Part shown: in pieces, positions 13,589 to 20,017 of the stretch | How positions within the stretch are numbered: position 1 is the first letter of the stretch | Layout of the letters: each line of letters opens with the position of its first letter | Assembly (NCBI GenBank): GCA_902464565.1 | Contig: CABQJV010000031.1 | Span: forward strand, 1 to 22,621 | Source: an uncultured Collinsella sp. | GTDB lineage: Bacteria > Actinomycetota > Coriobacteriia > Coriobacteriales > Coriobacteriaceae | Length of the DNA stretch: 22,621 nt | Direction of reading: 5' to 3' | Notes under the pieces: model-generated | Seen by the model: the letters and a program-made list of their open reading frames with translations, nothing else | Told to the model about the DNA's origin: nothing | Databases searched by the model: none | Made by a program: the position numbers and the translations under genes

Positions 13589-14947
13589 ATGGCAGCACCC
13601 GAGCAGCTGTTTAACGTTCGTGAGCGCAAGCGTTTTGAGCGCCACGACATTTGGGAGCGCATCACCGAGAACGGCACGATTTCCGCCGCCGTCATGGTCT
13701 TCGCCGCCATCGCCGCCGTCATTTGCGCCAACACCGATGCCTACGAGGCCATCCATCACTTTTTGGAGACCCCGCTGTATGTGGGTCTGGGCAACCTTAC
13801 GGCCGGCCTCACCGTCGAGCTTTTCGTCAACGACTTCCTCATGGCGATCTTCTTTTTGCTGGTGGGCATCGAGCTTAAGTACGAGATGACGGTCGGCGAG
13901 CTCAAAAACCCGCGCCAGGCTATGCTTCCCATGCTGGCGGCCGTGGGCGGCGTCGTCGTTCCCGCCTGCATCTATCTGATCTTTAACCATGCCGGCGCGC
14001 ACAACGGCTGGGCCATTCCCATGGCAACCGATATTGCCTTTGCGTTGGGCGTGCTGTCGCTTTTGGGCAATCGCGTGCCCAACGGCGTGCGCGTGTTCTT
14101 CTCGACGCTCGCCATCGCCGACGACCTCATTTCCATTGCCGCCATCGCCATCTTCTACGGTCAGAGTCCCAATCCGTTTTGGTTGGGCGCCGCCGCGCTT
14201 GTGACCTGCGCGCTCGTGTGGCTCAACAAGACGCAGCATTACCGCCTTGCCCCGTATTCGGTACTGGGCCTGCTGTTGTGGTTCTGCATGTTCAAGAGCG
14301 GCGTACATGCTACGCTTGCTGGCGTCATCTTGGCCTTTACCATACCGGCCAAGTGCGGCGTCAAGCTCGATAGCCTCACCGATTGGTTGGGCGAGTGCCT
14401 GCCGCTGCTCGACGACCGCTACGACGACGAGGCGCACATCTTGGGCCAGCATGACTTTACCGTTTCGACCACCAAGGTCGAGCGCGTCATGCACCGCGTG
14501 ACCCCGCCGCTCATCCGCATGGAGCGCCTGATCTCCACGCCGGTCAACTTTGTGATCCTGCCGATCTTCGCGTTCGTCAACGCACAGGTTCGCCTGGTGG
14601 GCGTGGACATGAGCACGCTACTCACCGACCCGGTGACGCTCGGCGTGTACTTTGGCATGCTGCTGGGCAAGCCGATCGGCATCTTTGGCATGACGTTCGC
14701 CCTGGTCAAGCTCAAGGCCTGCGAGCTGCCGCACAATGTCAACTGGCATATGATTGCCGGCGTGGGCATTCTGGGCGGTATCGGCTTTACCATGTCGATT
14801 CTCATCAGCGGCCTCGCCTTCCCGACGGCCCAGTTTGAGGTTCTGGCTGCCAAGGCCGCTATTCTCGCCGGCTCTGTCACCGCGGCCGTACTTGGCATGA
14901 TCTACATGAGTGTGATCTGCAAGCACCCCGCGCCCAAGAACGAGTAG
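13589..14947 (+). CDS. nhaA: Na+/H+ antiporter NhaA
   Basis: A membrane antiporter that exports sodium (and lithium) in exchange for protons, giving salt and alkaline-pH tolerance. At 452 residues it is somewhat longer than the E. coli protein (388), through an N-terminal extension and a hydrophilic loop of about 40 residues near 265-310. The ion-binding Asp178-Asp179 pair in LAIADDL corresponds to D163-D164 of E. coli; the unwound-helix Thr147-Asp148 (ATDIAFALGVLSLLG) and the conserved Lys in GKPIGIFG are present. About a dozen hydrophobic segments are visible. AAAGGAG lies 6 bases before the ATG. It is a single gene ending in a strong terminator. The leader suggests RNA-level control. Confidence 0.95.
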   Translation: MAAPEQLFNVRERKRFERHDIWERITENGTISAAVMVFAAIAAVICANTDAYEAIHHFLETPLYVGLGNLTAGLTVELFVNDFLMAIFFLLVGIELKYEMTVGELKNPRQAMLPMLAAVGGVVVPACIYLIFNHAGAHNGWAIPMATDIAFALGVLSLLGNRVPNGVRVFFSTLAIADDLISIAAIAIFYGQSPNPFWLGAAALVTCALVWLNKTQHYRLAPYSVLGLLLWFCMFKSGVHATLAGVILAFTIPAKCGVKLDSLTDWLGECLPLLDDRYDDEAHILGQHDFTVSTTKVERVMHRVTPPLIRMERLISTPVNFVILPIFAFVNAQVRLVGVDMSTLLTDPVTLGVYFGMLLGKPIGIFGMTFALVKLKACELPHNVNWHMIAGVGILGGIGFTMSILISGLAFPTAQFEVLAAKAAILAGSVTAAVLGMIYMSVICKHPAPKNE

Positions 14948-15040
14948 GCGCGTAGAAACAGACGCCAGAGCCTGCTCGAGCGCGTGTAAAACGCGGTTTT
15001 GAGTGGTACTTGCCACCTGCCGGACACCCCAGTGGCCAAA

Positions 15041-15080
15041 AAACGCCGTTTGTGAGTACTGTCACAAACGGCGTTTCATT
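15041..15080 (+). terminator. Terminator of nhaA
   Basis: AAACGCCGTTTGTGA (15041-15055) pairs perfectly with TCACAAACGGCGTTT (15062-15076), a 15-bp stem with a 6-base loop, followed by CATTTT. Confidence 0.88.
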
Positions 15081-15178
15081 TTAGGTGTGGAAAATAATGT
15101 ACAAATCTATTCTGTCTGTGCATTAACGATTGCGTGGCTGGACGAAAAATGCCGATGCATCCTTCCAAAACCGGACAC

Positions 15179-15201
15179 AAAAGGCCAAGACTGGCCTTTT
15201 T
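15179..15201. terminator. Bidirectional terminator
   Basis: AAAAGGCCA pairs with TGGCCTTTT around AGAC, with T on the plus side and TTTT on the minus side. It probably ends the minus-strand 84-residue gene about 80 bases after its stop and backs up nhaA. Confidence 0.75.
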
Positions 15202-15213
15202 AATTCAAAATCG

Positions 15214-15234
15214 CTGTTACTAAAAAAGTAACAG
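15214..15234. other. Perfect hairpin with an A-loop (T-loop on the minus strand)
   Basis: CTGTTACT (15214-15221) and AGTAACAG (15227-15234) enclose five A. It is 46 bases beyond the stop codon of the minus-strand gene. The tail is not T-rich in that direction, so it may be an operator or a weak 3' hairpin. Confidence 0.4.
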
Positions 15235-15279
15235 TACTCATATTTGCTATTTTTTGACCACAGGCCCCAATGACTAGGT

Positions 15280-15534
15280 TTATTCCACGGTGCCGTAGAT
15301 GGCGCCCCAGCCGTGGGCGGCCAAGGCGGAGTTGAGCTGGTCGCAAAGTGACTGGCGGTCGTAATAGCCGGGCGGTAGCAGGTTCACGATTTCCATGAGA
15401 TCGGGCGCCAGGTCCAAGATTTCGGCCTGTACGATCAGATCCAGGCGGTCGATGGCGTGGCGGTCGTAAAACAGTCCGTCGACCAGGCGCTGCAGGTCGC
15501 CGGATTCCTCGGCCTGGAACGATCCGTACTCCAT
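15280..15534 (-). CDS. Hypothetical protein, 84 residues
   Basis: I do not recognise the family. The product is small and acidic (MEYGSFQAEESGDLQRLVDGL), with a predicted helix at the start, a hydrophobic middle (LIVQAEILDLAPDLMEIVNLLPPGYYD) and no signal peptide or long membrane segment. The reasons to believe it are an AGGAGG 5 bases before the ATG at 15534, absence of any other gene on this stretch, a terminator beyond its end, and codon use like that of the neighbours. It is divergent from the aminotransferase gene across 149 bases. The protein looks like a compact helical domain; no function can be given. Confidence 0.75.
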   Translation of the reverse strand: MEYGSFQAEESGDLQRLVDGLFYDRHAIDRLDLIVQAEILDLAPDLMEIVNLLPPGYYDRQSLCDQLNSALAAHGWGAIYGTVE

Positions 15535-15636
15535 AGTGCCTCCTTGGGCGCTTCACGCCGGCATGCGCGGCGATTCGTAATTCATTGCGATGGACTTAAT
15601 CTATCACGGCTTCATAACGTTGCGACGGTGGCGGTC

Positions 15637-15642
15637 TATACT
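15637..15642 (+). promoter_or_regulatory. Candidate -10 box of the aminotransferase gene
   Basis: TATACT lies 41 bases before the start codon. No clear -35 is seen. An inverted pair, CGTTGC (15618-15623) and GCAACG (15653-15658), flanks it and could bind a regulator. Confidence 0.4.
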
Positions 15643-15683
15643 TAGAAGAATTGCAACGTACCGCTTCGTGAAAGGTCGCACCC

Positions 15684-16988
15684 ATGCAGACGATCTACCA
15701 GAAGATGGAAACCACCGAACTCGATGCCGCCATCGAGGCGCTCAAGGCCGAGGTCGCCGAGGTCAAGGCCAAGGGCCTGGCGCTCGACATGGCCCGCGGC
15801 AAGCCGTCGCCCTCCCAGGTGGACATCTCTCGACCCATGCTCGATATCCTCAATGCCGATGCCGATCTGCACGACGGCAACGTCGACTGCTCCAATTACG
15901 GCTGCTTTGAGGGCATTCCCTCGGCACGCAAGCTGGCGGGGGAGTTCCTGGGTTGCCCCGCTGAGCAGACGCTCGTACTTGGTTCGTCGAGCCTTTTGAT
16001 CGAGCATGACATCGCCGGCATGTTCTGGCGCTGCGGTTCGTGCGGCAGCGAGCCCTGGGACGCCTACGAGGCCGCGCATGACGGCAAGAAGGTCAAGTTC
16101 CTGTGCCCCGTTCCCGGCTACGATCGCCACTTTGGCATCACCGCCGACTTGGGCATCGAGAACGTCCCCGTTGCGATGACCGACAACGGCCCCGACATGG
16201 ACGAGATCGAGCGTCTCGTTGCCGCTGACGACTCCATTAAGGGTATCTGGTGCGTGCCCAAGTATTCCAACCCCACGGGCATCACCTTTAGCGAGGACAC
16301 TGTGCGCCGTCTGGTCGAGATGCCCACGGCCGCGCCCGATTTCCGCATCTTCTGGGACAACGCCTACTGCGTGCACGACCTGTACGACGAGACCGACGAG
16401 CTCGCCAATATCTTCGACCTCGCTCGCGCGGCGGGCACCGAGGATCGCGTGGTGGCCTTCGCCTCGACGTCCAAGATCACCTTCCCGGGCGCCGGTATCG
16501 GCTTTATCGGTGCGAGCCCCGCGGTCATCGCCGAGTTCTCCAAGCGCCTGAAGGCAGGCCTTATCAGTGCCGACAAGCTCAACCAGCTACGTCACGTGCG
16601 CTTCCTTCCCACCATCGAGGCGGTCAAGGAGCACATGAAAAAGCATGCCGAGTTTCTGCGTCCGCGCTTTGAGGCCGTCGAGCGCAAGCTCACCGAGGGC
16701 TTGGGCGACACGGGCTGCGCCACCTGGACGCACCCTCGCGGCGGCTACTTTGTAAGCTTCGATGGTCCCGAGGGCTCGGCCCAAAAGGTCGCCGCGCTTT
16801 GTGCCGACCTGGGCGTCAAGCTCACGCCGGCCGGTGCTACCTGGCCCTATGGCAAGGACCCGCGCGACACCAACATCCGCATCGCGCCGAGCTATCCCAC
16901 GGTCGAGGACCTGGAGGCCGCGCTCGATGTGCTGGTGCTGGCCGTCAAGCTTGTCGCTGCCGAGCTTGCGCGTGCCGAGCGCGCCTAA
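15684..16988 (+). CDS. Aspartate aminotransferase, group Ic (PLP-dependent fold type I)
   Basis: The 434-residue enzyme is predicted to transfer the amino group between aspartate and 2-oxoglutarate using pyridoxal phosphate. The PLP fold is shown by SNPTG (195-199), Asp225 and Tyr228 (FWDNAYCVHDLY) and the Schiff-base Lys264 in ASTSKITFPGAGIGF. A conserved Arg in NIRIAPSYPT near residue 396 would hold the substrate carboxylate. The N-terminal LALDMARGKPSPSQVDIS and LPTIEAVKEHMKKHAEFLRP are characteristic of the divergent aspartate aminotransferase group studied in Corynebacterium, and not of the classical AspC type. ATG at 15684 follows GAAAGG. It is separated by 51 bases from the STAS gene and may be co-transcribed with it. 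Annotation as a MocR-type regulator is excluded because there is no winged-helix domain. Confidence 0.88.
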   Translation: MQTIYQKMETTELDAAIEALKAEVAEVKAKGLALDMARGKPSPSQVDISRPMLDILNADADLHDGNVDCSNYGCFEGIPSARKLAGEFLGCPAEQTLVLGSSSLLIEHDIAGMFWRCGSCGSEPWDAYEAAHDGKKVKFLCPVPGYDRHFGITADLGIENVPVAMTDNGPDMDEIERLVAADDSIKGIWCVPKYSNPTGITFSEDTVRRLVEMPTAAPDFRIFWDNAYCVHDLYDETDELANIFDLARAAGTEDRVVAFASTSKITFPGAGIGFIGASPAVIAEFSKRLKAGLISADKLNQLRHVRFLPTIEAVKEHMKKHAEFLRPRFEAVERKLTEGLGDTGCATWTHPRGGYFVSFDGPEGSAQKVAALCADLGVKLTPAGATWPYGKDPRDTNIRIAPSYPTVEDLEAALDVLVLAVKLVAAELARAERA

Positions 16989-17019
16989 CGCGCGGCTTCC
17001 CGTACTATCCGCACTTTCG

Positions 17020-17037
17020 ATACGTAAAGGAGCGTAT
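17020..17037 (+). promoter_or_regulatory. Ribosome site of the STAS gene inside a hairpin loop
   Basis: ATACG (17020-17024) and CGTAT (17033-17037) can pair, leaving TAAAGGAG in the loop, 7 bases before the ATG at 17040. The stem is short, so it would present rather than hide the site. The effect, if any, is unknown. Confidence 0.35.
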
Positions 17038-17039
17038 AC

Positions 17040-17354
17040 ATGGATTTGGGTATTTCCACCAACCCCACGCCAGAGCTCTACACCATTAAGGTAACCGGCG
17101 AGATCGATATCTCTAACGCCGATAGCCTGCGCAATGCCATCGACCTGGCGCTCGAGCAGCCCACCGAGGCCGTTGAGCTCGATTTTGCCCAGGTGAGCTA
17201 CATCGATTCGACGGGCATTGGCGTGCTCGTGGGCGCTGCGCACCACGCGGTCGACCACGGCAAGCGCTTTAGCTGCACCAATGTGCAGCCCCCGGTGATG
17301 CGCGTGGTCCAGCTGTTGGGTGTCGACCGGGAGATTTCGATCACCGCTGCATAA
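17040..17354 (+). CDS. STAS-domain anti-sigma factor antagonist (SpoIIAA/RsbV-like)
   Basis: A 104-residue single STAS domain. Proteins of this kind bind a serine kinase/anti-sigma factor and are switched off by phosphorylation of a conserved Ser. The motif VSYIDSTGIGVLVGA places Asp56, Ser57 and Thr58 at the phosphorylation loop; Ser57 is the likely target. The N-terminal YTIKVTGEIDISNADSLRNAI is typical. AAAGGAG precedes the ATG. No anti-sigma kinase, PP2C phosphatase or sigma factor is encoded in the window, so its partner must be elsewhere. General stress or envelope stress control would be the usual role; this is inference. Confidence 0.9.
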   Translation: MDLGISTNPTPELYTIKVTGEIDISNADSLRNAIDLALEQPTEAVELDFAQVSYIDSTGIGVLVGAAHHAVDHGKRFSCTNVQPPVMRVVQLLGVDREISITAA

Positions 17355-17397
17355 TCTTTGCCCCAAAAGGGCGTGCCGTTTGGCATATGTTTGTGAT

Positions 17398-17431
17398 GCG
17401 CTCGGACGTTTTGGCGTCCGGGCGCTATACT
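17398..17431 (+). promoter_or_regulatory. Palindrome abutting a -10 box, upstream of the tat genes
   Basis: GCGCTCGGACG (17398-17408) pairs with CGTCCGGGCGC (17415-17425) over 11 bp with one wobble and a TTTTGG centre. TATACT (17426-17431) follows immediately. The palindrome would occupy the -35 and spacer region, as an operator would. It may instead be a terminator for the STAS gene without a T-tail. Confidence 0.45.
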
Positions 17432-17496
17432 TGACCGAATGAATAGACGAGTTCCGGCCGAATGGCGCGGTGCGGGCTCGACTCACATCGAGCCTT

Positions 17497-17501
17497 GGAG
17501 G
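17497..17501 (+). promoter_or_regulatory. Ribosome binding site deciding the GTG start of tatA
   Basis: GGAGG lies 5 bases before the GTG at 17507. An in-frame ATG at 17462 lacks such a site and would add 15 polar residues before the membrane segment, which Tat proteins do not have. Confidence 0.7.
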
Positions 17502-17506
17502 TATGT

Positions 17507-18070
17507 GTGTTTGGTATTGGAGAGGGTGAGCTCGCGATCATCGTGGTCTTCAGCTTTTTGCTGTTTGGCCCGGATAAGCTCCCACAGATGGGCCGCACGA
17601 TCGGCCGTGCTATCCGTCAGTTCCGCGAGACGCAGGAAAAGATGACGGCCGTTGTTCAGTCCGAGATAATCGATCCGGTGAGCGAGGCCGCGTCGGCCCC
17701 GGTCAAGCCCAAGAAGGCTGCCGTCGATGACGATTCCGATGCGGACGAGGATGCCGCCGAGACGGCAGCGCCCGCCAAGAAGGAGACCTTTGCCGAGCGT
17801 CGCGCCCGTCTTGCTGCCGAGAAGGCCGCGAGCGAGGGTGCCGCCGAGGGCGAGGGTGCTGCTGAGGAGGCCGAGGGTGCCGAGCCTGTCGTCGAGCCCG
17901 AGCCTGCTGCAGAACCGGAGCCCGAGCCCGAGCCGGTAGAGCCCACGACGGCCGACCTCTACGCCCGTCGTCCCCGCAAGCGCAAGGCCGTCGTCGACCA
18001 GCTCGCCCGCGAGCTCGAGGCCGAGGACGACGCCGCTGCCGCCGACGCCTCGAAGGGAGGCGATGAGTAA
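17507..18070 (+). CDS. tatA: Twin-arginine translocase subunit, TatA/TatB family
   Basis: A membrane-anchored subunit of the Tat pathway, which exports folded, often cofactor-bearing proteins. From the GTG start the order is a short N-terminus with a conserved Glu (FGIGEGELAIIVV), one membrane helix (about 7-21), the FGPDKLPQ hinge, and an amphipathic helix (MGRTIGRAIRQFRETQEKM). The EL before the helix and the GP hinge are more like TatB; in organisms with a minimal Tat system one protein serves both roles. A long tail of about 120 residues is very rich in Ala and Glu with an EPEP run and ends in a basic patch (ARRPRKRK) followed by an acidic end. Total 187 residues. Its stop overlaps the tatC start by one base, indicating translational coupling. 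Confidence 0.88.
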   Translation: MFGIGEGELAIIVVFSFLLFGPDKLPQMGRTIGRAIRQFRETQEKMTAVVQSEIIDPVSEAASAPVKPKKAAVDDDSDADEDAAETAAPAKKETFAERRARLAAEKAASEGAAEGEGAAEEAEGAEPVVEPEPAAEPEPEPEPVEPTTADLYARRPRKRKAVVDQLARELEAEDDAAAADASKGGDE

Positions 18071-18861
18071 TGCCTATCGGACCTGCGCGCATGCCGCTCT
18101 TCGATCACCTGGGAGAGCTCCGTCGCCGCCTGACTATCGTGGTCGTGTCGGTGTTTGCCGCCGCCATCGTGCTGTATTTCGCCACGCCCGTGGTGCTCGA
18201 CATCCTGGAAGACCCCATCCGCTCCTTTGTGCCGGACGGTAAGTTCTACATCACCACCACGCTCGGCGGCTTTGGCCTGCGCTTCTCGCTGGCCATCAAG
18301 ATGGCCGTGGTCATGTGCACGCCTATGATCATCTGGCAGATTCTGGCATTTTTCCTGCCGGCGCTGCGTCCCAACGAGCGCAAATGGGTCGTGCCCACGG
18401 TGCTCGCCTCGACGGTGCTGTTCTTCCTGGGCGCCATCTTCTGCTATTTCATCATCATCCCGGCGGGCTTTGAGTGGCTTATCGGCGAGACCTCGGCCGT
18501 CGCCACGGCGCTGCCCGACCTGGAGAACTACGTCAACATGGAGCTGCTCTTTATGATCGGCTTTGGCGTGGCGTTTGAGCTGCCGCTCATCATCTTCTAC
18601 CTGTCCGTCTTCCACATCGTGTCCTACGCGGCCTTCCGCGGCGCCTGGCGTTACGTGTACGTGGGCCTGCTTGTGGGCTCGGCTGTGATTACGCCCGACG
18701 GCTCGCCCGTTACGCTGGGCCTCATGTATGGTGCCCTGCTCTCGCTCTACGAGATTTCGCTCGCCATTGCCCGCGTGGTCATTACCGCGCGCGAGGGCAA
18801 GGAGGGCTTGTTTGTGAGCCGTCTGGACCTGTTCTCGGACGATGAGGACGACGAGGAGTAA
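18070..18861 (+). CDS. tatC: Sec-independent protein translocase TatC
   Basis: The 263-residue polytopic receptor of the Tat system binds the twin-arginine signal peptide with TatB. The conserved cytoplasmic start FDHLGELRRRL (11-21, Glu16 contacting the signal) precedes six predicted membrane helices. The middle holds FFLPALRPNERKWV and FFLGAIFCYFIIIPAGFEWL, and the protein ends with an acidic tail (FSDDEDDEE). It overlaps tatA by one base. The next gene, hypA, starts 6 bases after its stop and its ribosome site lies in the tatC end, so tatA, tatC and hypA are one transcription unit. Confidence 0.96.
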   Translation: MPIGPARMPLFDHLGELRRRLTIVVVSVFAAAIVLYFATPVVLDILEDPIRSFVPDGKFYITTTLGGFGLRFSLAIKMAVVMCTPMIIWQILAFFLPALRPNERKWVVPTVLASTVLFFLGAIFCYFIIIPAGFEWLIGETSAVATALPDLENYVNMELLFMIGFGVAFELPLIIFYLSVFHIVSYAAFRGAWRYVYVGLLVGSAVITPDGSPVTLGLMYGALLSLYEISLAIARVVITAREGKEGLFVSRLDLFSDDEDDEE

Positions 18862-18867
18862 ATCGGT

Positions 18868-19224
18868 ATGCACGAGGTTGGCATTGTCAACGGCATACTC
18901 GATACAGTGATTCGCGCGGCGCGTGGGGCGGGGGCCTCGCGCGCCGTTTTGGTAACGCTGCGTATCGGGGATATGACCGAAGTTGTGCGCGAGGCGCTCG
19001 ACTTTGCGTGGGAGACATTTCGCGACGAGGACCCGCTCACGCGAGGCTGCGAGCTTGCCGTGGAGGAGGTCCATCCACAAAGCGAGTGTCTGGACTGCGG
19101 CGAGGTTTTCGACCACGATCGCTTCCACTGTCGCTGTCCCCAGTGTGGTGGTGCCAACGTGCGCCTACTGCGCGGCCGCGAGCTCGATATCGCGAGTATC
19201 GAAATTGAAACCCCCGACGATTAG
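18868..19224 (+). CDS. hypA: Hydrogenase nickel incorporation protein HypA
   Basis: A 118-residue nickel metallochaperone that delivers Ni to [NiFe]-hydrogenase precursors together with HypB. The N-terminal Met-His2-Glu3 nickel site is intact (MHEVGIV). The structural zinc site is formed by two CxxC pairs, C74/C77 (ECLDCG) and C90/C93 (CRCPQCGG). The length is that of the family. The ribosome site GAGGAG overlaps the end of tatC. The Tat and Hyp genes together fit a route in which a nickel enzyme is matured in the cytoplasm and then exported folded. Confidence 0.95.
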   Translation: MHEVGIVNGILDTVIRAARGAGASRAVLVTLRIGDMTEVVREALDFAWETFRDEDPLTRGCELAVEEVHPQSECLDCGEVFDHDRFHCRCPQCGGANVRLLRGRELDIASIEIETPDD

Positions 19225-19279
19225 CCCGCTAGCCATCTGGTGATGGGGTATAAAGGGGCCAAAGTAAGGAGTGCCGAGT

Positions 19280-19963
19280 ATGGCCGAGAAAACGATTGAT
19301 ATCGCGTCGCCGATTCTGTCGCGCAACGAGCGCCTGGCAGATCAGTTGCGTCAGCGATTTAAAGAGACAAACACCTATGTGATCAACGTCTTGTCGAGCC
19401 CCGGTTCGGGCAAGACCACCACGATCCTGGGCACCAACGAGCGCCTGCGCGACAAGGCCGGCCTGCGCTGTGCCGTCATCGAGGGCGATATCGCCTCGGA
19501 TGTCGACGCCATCACCATGAAGGAAGCCGGCATGCCCGCCATCCAGATCAACACGGGCGGCCTGTGCCACCTCGAGGGTAACATGATTATGGAGGCCGTT
19601 GACGCGTTCGACCAGGCGGTGGGCCTTCAAAACATCGACGTCATCTTTATCGAAAACGTGGGCAACCTGGTGTGCCCGGTCGACTTTGACCTGGGCGAGA
19701 ACCTGTCCATCATGATCCTCTCGGTGCCCGAGGGTGACGACAAGCCCATTAAGTACCCGGGCATCTTCCAGCACGCCGGCGCACAGTTGCTCAACAAGGT
19801 CGACGTGGCCCCGGCTTTCGATTTTGACATGGATAGGTATACTAAGACACTCGATGACCTCAATCCGCAGGCGCCGCGGTTTGCCGTGAGCGCGCGCAAG
19901 GGCGAGGGCATGGATGCCTGGTGCGATTGGCTCATCGGGCAGATTGAGCAAGCAAGGGCGTAA
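19280..19963 (+). CDS. hypB: Hydrogenase nickel incorporation GTPase HypB
   Basis: A SIMIBI-class GTPase that drives nickel transfer in hydrogenase maturation. Walker A is SSPGSGKTT (39-47); EGDIASDVDA follows; the nickel/zinc site at the dimer interface is Cys96-His97 in TGGLCHLEG with Cys132 in NLVCP; NKVD gives guanine specificity. The N-terminal histidine-rich nickel-storage stretch and CxxCGC motif seen in some HypB proteins are absent. ATG 19280 is chosen because AAGGAG ends 8 bases before it; a GTG at 19271 overlaps that site. It lies 55 bases after hypA and 54 before topA. No other hyp gene, hydrogenase or urease gene is in the window. Confidence 0.95.
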   Translation: MAEKTIDIASPILSRNERLADQLRQRFKETNTYVINVLSSPGSGKTTTILGTNERLRDKAGLRCAVIEGDIASDVDAITMKEAGMPAIQINTGGLCHLEGNMIMEAVDAFDQAVGLQNIDVIFIENVGNLVCPVDFDLGENLSIMILSVPEGDDKPIKYPGIFQHAGAQLLNKVDVAPAFDFDMDRYTKTLDDLNPQAPRFAVSARKGEGMDAWCDWLIGQIEQARA

Positions 19964-20006
19964 ATCGGCCGCCATACAGGTGGGCGTAGCCGCAGAGACA
20001 CGAGAT

Positions 20007-20011
20007 AGGAG
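20007..20011 (+). promoter_or_regulatory. Ribosome binding site deciding the TTG start of topA
   Basis: AGGAG lies 6 bases before TTG 20018-20020. This start gives MKLIIAEKNDAARQIAERL, the expected beginning of the Toprim domain, with no upstream in-frame alternative of the right kind. Confidence 0.75.
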
Positions 20012-20017
20012 CCTCTT

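Larger units (their letters stand above)
14948..15279. other. Gene-free stretch between nhaA and the 84-residue gene
   Basis: It carries the nhaA terminator (15041-15080), an A+T-rich part at 15080-15170 with nothing recognised, a bidirectional terminator (15179-15201), and a perfect 8-bp hairpin (15214-15234). A 13-base sequence, TGAGTACTGTYAC, occurs twice in opposite orientation (15053-15065 and 15228-15240). No credible coding region is present. Confidence 0.65.

Noticed and set aside
12362..14494. A 710-codon minus-strand open frame across ppaC and nhaA
   Set aside because: It runs through two recognised genes, a perfect terminator and a leader, with no recognisable domain.
15003..15203. 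Possible 66-codon gene after nhaA
   Set aside because: It runs through two terminator hairpins, lacks a ribosome site and resembles nothing.
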